A model generated the notes under the pieces. That model was not told the DNA's origin, did not search any database, and worked only from the letters and a program-made list of their open reading frames with translations. A DNA stretch of 64,000 bases from the NCBI RefSeq assembly GCF_002272745.1, contig NZ_NPBD01000015.1, positions 124,001 to 188,000 on the forward strand, written 5' to 3'. Shown one piece after another: positions 34,299 through 42,829 of the stretch (position 1 is its first letter; each line of letters begins with the position of its first letter). Both the position numbers and the translations under genes were made by a program. This DNA is from Terribacillus saccharophilus (GTDB taxonomy: Bacteria; Bacillota; Bacilli; Bacillales; Amphibacillaceae).

Positions 34299-35169
34299 AG
34301 TCTGCGTACACTTCCTGTTCCTTTTTTTCAGGAAGTACTTTCCACGGTGTCTGCTGCAGGAATTCAAAATACAGCGGAGCAAATGGATGCCCAACATCTG
34401 AGTTCCATGGTTTATTCGCACCAGTGAAATGAACGATGGCAGGTGATTGGCATGCTTCCTTATAACGTTTCCGCTCTGCTAATTCTCTAGGCGTTTTCGT
34501 CTTTAGAATGATGAAGGACTGCGCATTCCATTTCGGATGAATCGGCTTCCACTTATCCCAAAGGATTGCATTCAAAGCATCCTGATCATGTAAGTAAAGG
34601 AACTCCGGATCATTATTTTCATCAATGAATTGCAGTACTCTGTTCGAGATGTTTTGTTTGCGCCAGCCTTCCATGTCAATAACCATCATACCGGAATTAA
34701 AGTACTTGCCTTCAGTGGTAATATTCATCTTCTCCAAACGCTGAAGCTGACCAGCATCCTCTACTGCCGCCATCAGGTTCCCATCCAACTCGATATCGTT
34801 CAGCTGGGCGATATCCGTCAGCACAAGTGTATCGCAGTCGATATAGATGACTCGTTCCACACTCGGATCTGTTATGACTTCCGGAATGGAGATACGATAG
34901 TAAGCTGTTTTATTAATATATCTGCTTTCTGTTGCATTCTTATAGGATTCTGTATCTATGGATAGAAAACGGATCGGGACACCGAATTGCATCGTCGTCT
35001 TCATGAGCATTCTTTTATTTGGCTTTGTAATGCCTCCGTCGATTACGTATAGCATGACTCGTCTGTTCTTATCGACATTTGTAAGCAGGGATGCCAGCAT
35101 CACACCAAGGTGGTGGGCATAGTTATCATCCGCACTGGAAACAACATGGATTGTATCTTTGTGATGCAA
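34297..35169 (-). CDS. gspA: GT8-family glycosyltransferase, general stress protein A (GspA-like)
   Basis: A 290-residue GT8 enzyme. HVVSSADDNYAHHLGVMLASL at the start (UDP-sugar contact) and the DxD motif VIYIDCDTLVL near residue 100 are seen, with HFTGANKPW near the end, the GT8 metal-binding histidine region. B. subtilis GspA is a SigB-controlled stress protein; the acceptor is unknown. A SigB-type promoter lies 34 bp upstream, supporting the same control. The ATG at 35178 touches the GGAGG site, so I place the start at TTG 35169, which is 9 nt away. Confidence 0.88.
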   Translation of the reverse strand: MHHKDTIHVVSSADDNYAHHLGVMLASLLTNVDKNRRVMLYVIDGGITKPNKRMLMKTTMQFGVPIRFLSIDTESYKNATESRYINKTAYYRISIPEVITDPSVERVIYIDCDTLVLTDIAQLNDIELDGNLMAAVEDAGQLQRLEKMNITTEGKYFNSGMMVIDMEGWRKQNISNRVLQFIDENNDPEFLYLHDQDALNAILWDKWKPIHPKWNAQSFIILKTKTPRELAERKRYKEACQSPAIVHFTGANKPWNSDVGHPFAPLYFEFLQQTPWKVLPEKKEQEVYAD

Positions 35170-35202
35170 GACGTTCATCCTCCTTTGAAATCGTACGTTT
35201 CT

Positions 35203-35228
35203 GTACCCTGCTTTCCCCTACAGGAAAC
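35203..35228 (-). promoter_or_regulatory. SigB-type promoter of gspA
   Basis: On the minus strand GTTTCC (35223-35228) and GGGTAC (35203-35208) are 14 bp apart, against the consensus GTTTAA-N13-15-GGGWAW. The known SigB control of gspA in B. subtilis supports it. Confidence 0.72.
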
Positions 35229-35294
35229 CCTTTATAGCGAAAATAAGCAGATAGAACCAGTAATTGTTTGACAATTAGGACAATTTTTCCGGTT

Positions 35295-35334
35295 AAAAAG
35301 AGCTATTACAACTAGTTAATTGCAATAGCCCTTT
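35295..35334 (-). terminator. Terminator of the shikimate kinase gene
   Basis: On the minus strand AAAGGGCTATTGCAA pairs with TTGTAATAGCTCTTT (two wobble or mismatched positions) and ends in a U-run. Confidence 0.8.
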
Positions 35335-35348
35335 GATCAAATGTTTAA

Positions 35349-35918
35349 TCAGGATAGCGGCTGATGGAGTTCCCAGCCCAACTTCAATATTTCAACGATA
35401 TAATCCGCAACTTCCTCAGGATTCAGATTATCGGTTGTGACCCGCGCATTATGTTCTGCATAAATCGCCTGTCGTTCGTCGAAGATCTCTTGAACCTCCT
35501 CGACCGACTTATTATGCAGTACAGGGCGGTTTTCGATCAGCAGATCCATACGTTCCTTCCAGCGGTCCCAGCTTAAATCAAGGAAGAGCACTAGACAGCT
35601 GTCGAGACATTTTTCCCGGATGGCTTCTTGTTTAAAAGCACCACCGCCGAGAGAAACGATATTACATTGTTTATTGTCACAGATATCAATAACCGTATTC
35701 CGTTCAATCTCCCGAAAATACCCTTCACCATGCTGCGCGAATATTTCTGGTATCGTCTTGTTATAACGGCTTTCAATTTCGATATCGACGTCGATGAAAT
35801 CCCTGTAAAGTTTATCGGCAACCATCTTGCCGATGGTCGTTTTCCCGACACCCATGAATCCGATCAGGACGATATTCTTCGCCCGCACGGGTATATGCTG
35901 TCTGCTCATTGTCCGCAC
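35349..35918 (-). CDS. aroK: Shikimate kinase
   Basis: A 189-residue P-loop kinase of the shikimate pathway. Walker A GFMGVGKTT is near residue 19; DVDIEIESR (shikimate-binding Asp) near 42, YFREIE (Arg), VSLGGGAF (glycine triad) near 88, and ENRPVL (lid Arg) follow. It phosphorylates shikimate at the 3-hydroxyl with ATP. The GTG start at 35918 has GAGGAG 7 nt before it; the ATG three codons in is too far. No other aromatic-pathway gene is near. It is slightly longer than the 170-175 residues typical of AroK owing to both termini. Confidence 0.9.
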   Translation of the reverse strand: MRTMSRQHIPVRAKNIVLIGFMGVGKTTIGKMVADKLYRDFIDVDIEIESRYNKTIPEIFAQHGEGYFREIERNTVIDICDNKQCNIVSLGGGAFKQEAIREKCLDSCLVLFLDLSWDRWKERMDLLIENRPVLHNKSVEEVQEIFDERQAIYAEHNARVTTDNLNPEEVADYIVEILKLGWELHQPLS

Positions 35919-36005
35919 GCTGTAACTCCTCTCCTTACGTTTCGTATACTTTGCATTATGTTCTATTGTATACGATAAATCAAAAAATCGTAAGAGAGAA
36001 ATAAC

Positions 36006-36977
36006 CTACTTTACTGCGGCATCCGCAAGCTCTAGATTCAGCCACTTCACTTCTTCTTCTGTCAGATCAATATCAATTGCAGGCAGCGCTTCTTCTAATC
36101 GCTGTACATTTTTACATCCGACAATGGCACATGTCGGAAACTCTTGATGCAGTACATACGCAACAGCAATCTGATTTGCCGTCACACCTTTTCTGCTGGC
36201 AATTTCTGTTGCACGGTCAAAGCGTTCCCAGTTATCATCATTGTAATAAACACGAGCAATTTCTTCATCTGTCACACGATTCCTATCATAAGTACCGGTA
36301 AAGAAACCGCCTGCCTGAGAGGCCCAGGAAATGACCGGCATACCTGTGCGGCGATGCCAGGCGAGATAGTCATTATTCAAAGCTACTGTCTCCGCCCAGC
36401 GCACCTCGTTCAACTGCGCAAGGCTCAGGTTCGGACTATTCACGAACAGCCGGTCATACCCTTTGGCATCTGCATAGGCATTTGCCTCCTCAATGCGATC
36501 AGACTGCCAATTGGATACGCCATATACGCCGATTTTTCCGGCCTGCTGATGCTCGTTCAGCATATCCATCAGCAGCTGAACAGGTACACTTCGATCATCC
36601 CGATGTATGAGATAGATATCGATGAAATCTGTCTGCAGGTTTTCCAAGCTATCCTGCAGATCTTTTGTAATTTCAGCAGGGTCCACCCGCTTCATTTCCG
36701 GATGATGCGTGCCATCCTTATCAATGTGGTAATGACCGCCTTTGGAGATAAGAACCACATCCTCACGGTTACCACGCTCCTGCATCCACTGACCAATAAG
36801 TTTCTCGGCTTGGTATTTTGCATATTTCGGACCTGTATCAATCGTATTGCCGCCTGCCTGTAAGAAGGCATCCAGAACAGCGAATACATCATCTTTTTTG
36901 TCTTCGAAGAATTTTGTTGTTCCCAGGATTAATTGTGATAGCGGGCGCTCGATTCCTGGTATAGCTGTATATTTCAT
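36006..36977 (-). CDS. Aldo/keto reductase family oxidoreductase
   Basis: A 323-residue (alpha/beta)8-barrel oxidoreductase. The family tetrad is visible: Asp in NTIDTGPKYAKYQAE, Tyr in the same segment, Lys in VLISKGGHY and His in IDIYLIHRDD. NADPH-binding residues are at the C-terminus (CAIVGCKNVQRLEEAL). It reduces aldehydes or sugars; natural substrate unknown. ATG 36977 follows GGGAGG at 9 nt; the longer reading frame upstream has no ribosome site. Monocistronic. Confidence 0.86.
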   Translation of the reverse strand: MKYTAIPGIERPLSQLILGTTKFFEDKKDDVFAVLDAFLQAGGNTIDTGPKYAKYQAEKLIGQWMQERGNREDVVLISKGGHYHIDKDGTHHPEMKRVDPAEITKDLQDSLENLQTDFIDIYLIHRDDRSVPVQLLMDMLNEHQQAGKIGVYGVSNWQSDRIEEANAYADAKGYDRLFVNSPNLSLAQLNEVRWAETVALNNDYLAWHRRTGMPVISWASQAGGFFTGTYDRNRVTDEEIARVYYNDDNWERFDRATEIASRKGVTANQIAVAYVLHQEFPTCAIVGCKNVQRLEEALPAIDIDLTEEEVKWLNLELADAAVK

Positions 36978-37162
36978 CCTGAAAAACCTCCCTTTTATTC
37001 TGAAAAGTAAGTAAGCAGTTTGCATTCCTATTCCCTTATTGATAAGAAAAGTATCCTTGCTAGTACAGAAAAAACAGAGTTCTTAAATGGAAGAAGCTAT
37101 TACGGGGTTGTTTCCTATAGGGGCGTGTATATTCACTTTAGCATTATGGCCATGCTTACAGC

Positions 37163-37197
37163 AAATAAAATGAGCAGTCACATATTGTGACTGCTCA
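37163..37197 (-). terminator. Terminator of ppaC
   Basis: GAGCAGTCACA pairs with TGTGACTGCTC around TAT; the minus transcript has an AU-rich tail. Confidence 0.85.
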
Positions 37198-37204
37198 AAA
37201 GACA

Positions 37205-38134
37205 TTAGCCATTCATGACTTCTGTCAGAACTGGTACAATTTGTTTCTTACGAGATACAACACCTTTTAGGGTAGCTGTATTATTGGTAAGCTTCACTTG
37301 GAACGCTTTTTCGACAGCTTCTGTATCTGCTCCGATTGCGATAGCAGTGGAGTCATTTGTCAGGATATTCGTGATAGCGAAGAGATAGAGCTTCAAACCT
37401 TTATCTGTAATCTTCTGCTTCATCGCTGCTTCCACTTCAGCCTGACGTACAAGAACATCCTGTTCATCTACAACGTTGACTTGTGCGATTTCTACTGTTG
37501 CATTACCCATCTGGAATTCTTTCGCATCAAGTGTGATCAATTCCTCAGGAGTTTTCTTGCTAACATCCGCTCCAGCTTTCAGCATATCCAAGCCGTATGT
37601 ATCCACATCGACATCAGCGATTTCTGCAAGTTCTTTCGCTGCCTTAATGTCCTGTTCTGTACATGTAGGAGATTTGAACAATAGAGAATCAGAGATGATT
37701 GCACTCAGCATAGCACCTGCGATTTCTTTTGGAATCTCAACATCATGCTCTTTGTAAATTTTCTTGATGATGGTTGCTGTACAACCAACTGGCTCCGCAC
37801 GGTAATAAAGCGGATCAGCTGTTTCGAAATTGGCAATACGATGGTGATCGACAACTTCAATTACAGAAACTGTATCGATATCTGAAACACTTTGCTGTTT
37901 TTCGTTGTGATCGACTAAGATGACTTGCTCAGCATCTCCATCAATCGCCTCAATTACACGAGGTGCTTCCAAACCGAAAGTTTTCAAAGCGAATGCCGTT
38001 TCTTCATTTAATTCTCCCAGGCGGACTGCTTCTGCTTCCACACCTAGTTTATTTTTCAAATGCGCGTATGCAATTGCGGATGTAACCGCATCTGTATCCG
38101 GGTTTTTATGTCCGAAGACTAGTACTTTACCCAC
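37205..38134 (-). CDS. ppaC: Manganese-dependent inorganic pyrophosphatase
   Basis: A 309-residue family II pyrophosphatase. The metal ligands are visible in [11 protein letters not shown] (His8, Asp12, Asp14), ILVDHNE, and VVDHHR (DHH motif), with the C-terminal DHHA2 lobe ending [11 protein letters not shown]. It hydrolyses pyrophosphate to keep biosynthesis running. The start is GTG with AAAGGAG at 7-9 nt. Length and motifs match B. subtilis PpaC. Monocistronic with its own terminator. Confidence 0.96.
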   Translation of the reverse strand: MGKVLVFGHKNPDTDAVTSAIAYAHLKNKLGVEAEAVRLGELNEETAFALKTFGLEAPRVIEAIDGDAEQVILVDHNEKQQSVSDIDTVSVIEVVDHHRIANFETADPLYYRAEPVGCTATIIKKIYKEHDVEIPKEIAGAMLSAIISDSLLFKSPTCTEQDIKAAKELAEIADVDVDTYGLDMLKAGADVSKKTPEELITLDAKEFQMGNATVEIAQVNVVDEQDVLVRQAEVEAAMKQKITDKGLKLYLFAITNILTNDSTAIAIGADTEAVEKAFQVKLTNNTATLKGVVSRKKQIVPVLTEVMNG

Positions 38135-38220
38135 TGCCTATCTCTCCTTTTTTACATTGCCGGCTAGTGCCGGACATGATGTATTCATTTTACATGATTA
38201 TAGCCTTTTTAAAAAGGGAC

Positions 38221-38808
38221 TCACCTGGAAACATACCTGTTCCCATGCACCCAGAAACGCCACGGAAAATCCTTGGCTTCCTGTGCATTCGGAATTCCGA
38301 TTCTCGGCCCTATTTCCACTTGCTCTGGTGTATAACCTGGTGCTATATACAATGGTGATTTCGTGAAATGACCGCCATAATGTGACTGAATTATACCCAT
38401 TGCCTGACATAGCTTTCCAGGGCCATTGGTCAGCTCCCTCGGCTTCCGATCAGGTCTGCGTGTTTCCATAAGCGGTATTCCATCCTTCGGTTCAAGCGCA
38501 CGTATGAGGACAGCCTCAGGTATCTCAGCATCTGCACTTACTACATTTAGCAGCACTTGACGATGCATTGTATACGTATAAATATGACCGGGAGTTTGGA
38601 ACATGATTTCCGTCCGTTTTGTTCGCCGGTTATTGAAGCTATGCGCAGCACGATCGAGTGCTCCGCGGTACGCTTCAGTCTCTACGATATAGCCGGAGGT
38701 GATTCCTTCCGATGTTTCGTGTACAAGCAGGCATCCCAATAAGCTTTGAGCCAGCTCTAGTGTAGGCTGCTGGTAAAATGACTGCGGTAGCAGCGGATAA
38801 CTTGTCAT
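38221..38808 (-). CDS. DNA-3-methyladenine glycosylase (AAG/Mpg family)
   Basis: A 195-residue alkyladenine glycosylase. Family marks are LLGCLLVHE, GYIVETEAYRGALDRAAHSF (catalytic Glu), GHIYTYTMHRQVLLNVV, and EAVLIRALEP with TNGPGKLCQAMGI. It removes 3-methyladenine and other alkylated purines as the first step of base-excision repair. It overlaps the preceding MFS gene by 4 bp (ATGA), so the two are coupled. The B. subtilis counterpart is YxlJ. Pairing with an MFS pump may reflect a joint response to a toxic alkylating compound (inference). Confidence 0.92.
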   Translation of the reverse strand: MTSYPLLPQSFYQQPTLELAQSLLGCLLVHETSEGITSGYIVETEAYRGALDRAAHSFNNRRTKRTEIMFQTPGHIYTYTMHRQVLLNVVSADAEIPEAVLIRALEPKDGIPLMETRRPDRKPRELTNGPGKLCQAMGIIQSHYGGHFTKSPLYIAPGYTPEQVEIGPRIGIPNAQEAKDFPWRFWVHGNRYVSR

Positions 38809-40046
38809 CTAACATGCTCCTTCTTTAATACAGGTTTCAGGTTTTGCTCCTTCCTTTTTAGCATTACCCAAACCTGGAATAAGAATGGGGCACCAATAAT
38901 GACAAGGAAGGCTATGATAGTGAATATCGGAATCGGATGAACAGCACCAAAATGATCCAGCAGCATTCCTCCAATCAGCGGCCCTGCTACACTTCCAAAG
39001 CCCGTAAAGCCCATTGCCCCGAAATACGTCCCCTTCATATCAGGATTGGCAATTTCATCAATGAACATATCCGACATAGAAAATAACAGCACTTCTCCAA
39101 TCGTGAACAGAATGACCGCAGCCGCAATCCAGATGATCTCATGCAAAAAGGCCATACTTAACAAACTGAGGGCAATCAGTACATTTCCGAGCATCAAAGA
39201 CAATACGAGTGAATACTTTTTCGCAATAGCAACGATTGGATATTGTACAATTAGAACCGTCAAAGCATTCAACGTGAGCATCATACTGAATAACTTTGCC
39301 CCATCCTCAATACTAGGCGTAGCTGCAAAAAACTGAGGTAAGGTAGCACTGAAATGTGAATACCCAAACACACTAATGGTGACTCCGATCAACAGGAACA
39401 TAAATAGTGTATCCTTTCGTGTCACATTAAAAGCTTCACGGACACTAATTCTATTTGCTCCTGCTGCAGCTGTTTCTTCCACTTTGACACGTAAAAACTG
39501 AAAAATAAGCACAAGTCCGTAGGCGAAATAAACCAAAGCTGCAATCAGAAATGGAGCTGTAGAAGAAGCGGAACCAAGGTACAGACCTAAAAGAGGTCCG
39601 AATACGACACCTATGTTGATTGCGGTATAGCGCATATTGAAAACAAGTAAACGGTTCTTCTGTTCGGTCACATCTGACAAAAGAGCTTTGGACGTTGGTT
39701 CGAACAAAGAACGGCATAATCCATTCAGTGCATTCATAACAAAGAATACCCAGATAGCATCCGCCAGGGCGAACCCAACAAATACTCCGCACCAGCCAAA
39801 TATACTGATACTGATAATTTTCTTTCTGCCGAATCGATCAGAAAAGTATCCGCCGTAGAAGCTGGACAGAATGCCTACCAAGGAACTGATCGCGATAATC
39901 AGGCCGGTAAATCCTGCTGATGCCCCTTTTTCCTGCGTCAGATAGATTGCTAAAAAAGGAATACTCATACTAGTAGCCATCCTGCCGAACACCGTACCGA
40001 TGATAATTGTCCAGCTGTAAGGATGGAGTGTGCGTAAAACGTGCAT
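38805..40046 (-). CDS. Major facilitator superfamily transporter (multidrug-type)
   Basis: A 413-residue MFS protein with 12 predicted helices. The loop 2-3 motif reads GGYFSDRFGRKK, and helix 5 has the MDR-type NIGVVFGPLLGLYLG. It resembles the Bacillus drug-efflux branch (MdtH/YttB-like), but substrate is unknown. ATG 40046 has GAGGAG 10 nt before it. It is the first gene of a two-gene operon with a 3-methyladenine glycosylase. Confidence 0.85.
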   Translation of the reverse strand: MHVLRTLHPYSWTIIIGTVFGRMATSMSIPFLAIYLTQEKGASAGFTGLIIAISSLVGILSSFYGGYFSDRFGRKKIISISIFGWCGVFVGFALADAIWVFFVMNALNGLCRSLFEPTSKALLSDVTEQKNRLLVFNMRYTAINIGVVFGPLLGLYLGSASSTAPFLIAALVYFAYGLVLIFQFLRVKVEETAAAGANRISVREAFNVTRKDTLFMFLLIGVTISVFGYSHFSATLPQFFAATPSIEDGAKLFSMMLTLNALTVLIVQYPIVAIAKKYSLVLSLMLGNVLIALSLLSMAFLHEIIWIAAAVILFTIGEVLLFSMSDMFIDEIANPDMKGTYFGAMGFTGFGSVAGPLIGGMLLDHFGAVHPIPIFTIIAFLVIIGAPFLFQVWVMLKRKEQNLKPVLKKEHVR

Positions 40047-40130
40047 GCTGTCTCAACTCCTCGTAATCCAAATTATAGCAGATTACAAGGCTTCTGTTTT
40101 TTTCATTCCCGGACTGCTTATAAATTAATC

Positions 40131-40156
40131 AAAAAAGAACCAGACTCACGTCTGAT
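40131..40156 (-). terminator. Terminator of mscL
   Basis: CAGAC pairs with GTCTG around TCAC and the minus transcript runs into U6 (A-run 40131-40136). The stem includes the end of mscL. Confidence 0.65.
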
Positions 40157-40541
40157 CCTTCATTTTTTCTTCCTTTTTTAATAAATCGCGTATTTCTGTG
40201 AGCAGCTCCTGTTCCACGGTCAGTTGCTGGACAACCTCTTCTGTCTGCGGCTGCTTGCGCTTCAATCTGTTCATGACTTTGACGACCATGAATAGTGCTG
40301 CTGCTATCAAAAAGAAATTAATGACAGTTTGAATGAATGCTCCATACTTCACAACAGCACTTCCAAATGTGAACTGCAGCCCGCTAAAGTCATGCCCTCC
40401 TGTTATAATACCGATGATCGGCATGATGATATCGTTAACGAGAGACGTTGTGATGGCACTGAATGCGGATCCAATCACCACGGCTACAGCCAAATCCACG
40501 ACGTTCCCGCGCAACGCAAACTCTTTAAATTCCTTGAACAT
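40146..40541 (-). CDS. mscL: Large-conductance mechanosensitive channel MscL
   Basis: A 131-residue channel subunit with two membrane helices. The conserved start FKEFKEFALRGNVVDLAVAV forms the amphipathic S1 and pore helix TM1, FLIAAALFMVVKVMNRL is TM2, and the charged C-terminal helix bundle is QELLTEIRDLLKK. It opens under membrane tension to release solutes after hypo-osmotic shock, in keeping with a salt-tolerant soil bacterium. A perfect AAGGAGG ribosome site precedes the ATG. Confidence 0.97.
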   Translation of the reverse strand: MFKEFKEFALRGNVVDLAVAVVIGSAFSAITTSLVNDIIMPIIGIITGGHDFSGLQFTFGSAVVKYGAFIQTVINFFLIAAALFMVVKVMNRLKRKQPQTEEVVQQLTVEQELLTEIRDLLKKEEKMKDQT

Positions 40542-40615
40542 CGTTTGTATACCTCCTTAAAGCTAGTACCATTCTTACGCATCTATTTCCCTTTTTCAAG
40601 TATAGCCATTACAAA

Positions 40616-40650
40616 AATAAACGAGACCCCAGCTGGAGTCTCGTTATTTT
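40616..40650 (-). terminator. Terminator of nadE
   Basis: ACGAGAC pairs with GTCTCGT with an inner CC/GG and an AGCT loop; the minus transcript has a U-rich tail. Confidence 0.88.
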
Positions 40651-40652
40651 TA

Positions 40653-41477
40653 TTATAATTCCTTCCACCAGTCATCGTGGATGGAGGCTGGCATCTGCCG
40701 TTTATGCGTTGTTTTGAAGTAACGATCCTCCAAAAGTTTAGCTGTTTTCTCTTCGATAATTTTCCCTTCGAGATAATCATCGATATCCTCATATGAGAGT
40801 CCGAGTTCTGTTTCGTCGGCTTGTCCAGGATTCTCATCAAGCAAGTCAGCTGTCGGTGCTTTCTCATACAGACGTTCTGGTGCCCCCAGTTCGATGAGAA
40901 GCTGTTTACCCTGACGCTTGTTAAGGCCGCTCAACGGAAGAATGTCTGCTCCGCCATCACCATACTTCGTGTAGAAACCGGTAATAGCTTCAGCAGCATG
41001 ATCTGTACCGATGACCAGTAATCCTTCTTGACCCCCAATTGCATATTGGGCAATCATGCGCATACGCGCCTTGATGTTACCCTTGTGGTAATCAGCAAGT
41101 TTGTCGCCAGTAGCATCTTCATACGCTTTCGCCGCATCTGAAACTGGAGATTTAATATTGTAAACATAAGATTCAATCGGATTAATGAAATCCAGTGCCA
41201 GCTGAGCATCTTCCTCATCCGCTTGCTCGCCATGCGGCAGACGAACAGCAGCAAAGGTCACATCCTTGCCTTCCTTCTTTAACTCTTCGATTGCCAATTG
41301 TGCAAGGCGTCCTGCCAATGTAGAATCCTGTCCGCCGCTAATACCAAGAACAAATCCTTTAGCACCAGTTTTAAGCAAATAATCTTTCAGGAAGTCGATT
41401 CGGCTGCGAATCTCCTGTTTAGCGTCTATTGTTGGTTTTACTTGCAGCTCTGAAATAATTCTGGATTGATTAGACAT
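40653..41477 (-). CDS. nadE: NH3-dependent NAD+ synthetase
   Basis: A 274-residue enzyme with the pyrophosphatase P-loop [18 protein letters not shown] near residue 44 and the NadE segments [40 protein letters not shown] (deamido-NAD and Mg binding) and [21 protein letters not shown]. It amidates deamido-NAD using ammonia and ATP. There is no glutaminase domain, as in B. subtilis NadE (272 aa). Monocistronic. NiaR, which controls NAD genes in relatives, is encoded about 6 kb to the left. Confidence 0.97.
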   Translation of the reverse strand: MSNQSRIISELQVKPTIDAKQEIRSRIDFLKDYLLKTGAKGFVLGISGGQDSTLAGRLAQLAIEELKKEGKDVTFAAVRLPHGEQADEEDAQLALDFINPIESYVYNIKSPVSDAAKAYEDATGDKLADYHKGNIKARMRMIAQYAIGGQEGLLVIGTDHAAEAITGFYTKYGDGGADILPLSGLNKRQGKQLLIELGAPERLYEKAPTADLLDENPGQADETELGLSYEDIDDYLEGKIIEEKTAKLLEDRYFKTTHKRQMPASIHDDWWKEL

Positions 41478-41612
41478 AATTTTGCCTCCTCGATAATAAT
41501 GATACTTTTCTTTTCCCTCTCATGCCGGAACGTAATCTATTTATGTATCATGCTCTCTTCTTATAGTATAAACCAATCGCATCATAAAAGACGAAAAATA
41601 AAACCCACGGCA

Positions 41613-41768
41613 TCAGTTCTCCGCGGGTTTGCTGTTTAAATATGCTTCCATGTCCTCCATCGTCTTTTCCATACGCTGGACATCTATATCAAAATCAAGG
41701 TCTGTTGAACGAAAGAATGGATCGTTAAATGTGAAAAGCTCTGCAATGTAATTTTCATAAGCTCGCAT
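41613..41768 (-). CDS. 51-residue acidic small protein of unknown function
   Basis: The frame begins MRAYENYIAELFTFNDPFFR, continues with an Asp-rich stretch (DLDFDIDV) and ends NSKPAEN. The GGAGATGG site is 6 nt before ATG, and codon choice is normal for the window. It is soluble and acidic; I do not know the family. It lies between nadE and an SDR gene with no overlap. Confidence 0.6.
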   Translation of the reverse strand: MRAYENYIAELFTFNDPFFRSTDLDFDIDVQRMEKTMEDMEAYLNSKPAEN

Positions 41769-41924
41769 CGCAACCATCTCCTTTCCAATTCTTCTTTCGT
41801 CTATTTTAGCCTAAATCCCTGCCGAAAAAAACCCATCCAAAGGAACTTATTCGCATGCCCAGCGTTTTAGAACATGCTGTTTTTGTCAATAACTTCCTTT
41901 ATAGAATAAAAGGAGGCAAAGAAC

Positions 41925-42794
41925 ATGGATTTATATGATTTTATGAAAGATGGCAATCCTGGAAGAAAGCAATCCAAGCAGCCCGGCATCCAGAATGAGA
42001 TGGATCCGCTCCCGATAGAAGAATTCGATCATTGGAAGGGCAGCGGGAAGCTGCAGGGCAAGGTTATTCTTATTACAGGAGGGGACAGTGGTATCGGACG
42101 TGCTGTAGCTATCGCTTATGCGAAAGAAGGCGCTGATGTAGCTATATCCTATCTGGATGAACAGGAGGATGCAGAATACGCGAAGAAGCGGATTGAGCAG
42201 GAAGGTGTCAAATGTACACTGTATCCTGGTGATATCAGCGACGCTGCCTTTTGCGAAAATCTTATTGAACAAGTTATACAGGATTTTAATAAGCTTGATA
42301 TCTTGGTCAACAATGCTGCACGCCAGGAAGTACAGAACGATTTGACGGATATCACGCCAGAGCAGCTTGAAAGGACTTTTCGGACCAATTTCTTTAGCTA
42401 CTTTTATCTGACTCGTGCTGCTCTGCCGCATCTTGGAAAAGGGAACTGTATCATCAATACATCTTCCATCACTCCGTATATCGGCAACCCTACATTGATC
42501 GATTATACGTCCACAAAAGGAGCAATCGTTGCCTTCACTCGATCATTGGCAAAAGGCTTGGCTAGCAAAGGGATACGAGTGAATGGAGTTGCACCTGGGC
42601 CGATTTGGACTCCGCTCATTCCGGCTACCATGCCGCAAGAGACAATAGGAAATTTCGGTACCCAGACACCGCTCGGCAGACCTGGCCAGCCTGTCGATCT
42701 CATCGGCAGCTATGTTCTGCTCGCTTCGGATGAAGCTGCCTACATTACCGGACAATTCATCCACGTAAACGGCGGGGATTACATGTCATCCTAA
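41925..42794 (+). CDS. SDR-family oxidoreductase (GSP39/YhxC-like)
   Basis: A 289-residue SDR with a 45-residue N-terminal extension (QNEMDPLPIEEFDHWKGSGK) before the Rossmann start KVILITGGDSGIGRAVAIAY. NNAARQE, a serine in INTSSITPY and YTSTKGA supply the catalytic set. The extension and length match the B. subtilis general stress SDRs YdaD (GSP39), YhxC and YhxD. Substrate unknown. A very strong AAAGGAGG site precedes the ATG. I could not find a clear SigB promoter. Ends in a perfect bidirectional terminator. Confidence 0.88.
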   Translation: MDLYDFMKDGNPGRKQSKQPGIQNEMDPLPIEEFDHWKGSGKLQGKVILITGGDSGIGRAVAIAYAKEGADVAISYLDEQEDAEYAKKRIEQEGVKCTLYPGDISDAAFCENLIEQVIQDFNKLDILVNNAARQEVQNDLTDITPEQLERTFRTNFFSYFYLTRAALPHLGKGNCIINTSSITPYIGNPTLIDYTSTKGAIVAFTRSLAKGLASKGIRVNGVAPGPIWTPLIPATMPQETIGNFGTQTPLGRPGQPVDLIGSYVLLASDEAAYITGQFIHVNGGDYMSS

Positions 42795-42797
42795 TAA

Positions 42798-42829
42798 AAT
42801 AAGGAAGCCGCATATGCGGCTTCCTTATT
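42798..42829. terminator. Perfect 32-bp palindromic bidirectional terminator
   Basis: AATAAGGAAGCCGCAT is followed at once by its complement. It serves the SDR gene on plus and the CDF gene on minus, whose stop codon lies inside. Confidence 0.92.

Noticed and set aside
36144..36863. A 239-codon open frame antisense to the aldo/keto reductase gene
   Set aside because: It mirrors the real gene, lacks a ribosome site and any recognisable domain; composition follows the reverse codons.
37087..37173. A 28-codon hydrophobic frame (MEEAITGLFPIGACIFTLAL and so on) between the aldo/keto reductase and ppaC
   Set aside because: No ribosome site in front of the ATG and no promoter; its end runs into the ppaC terminator. 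Probably chance.
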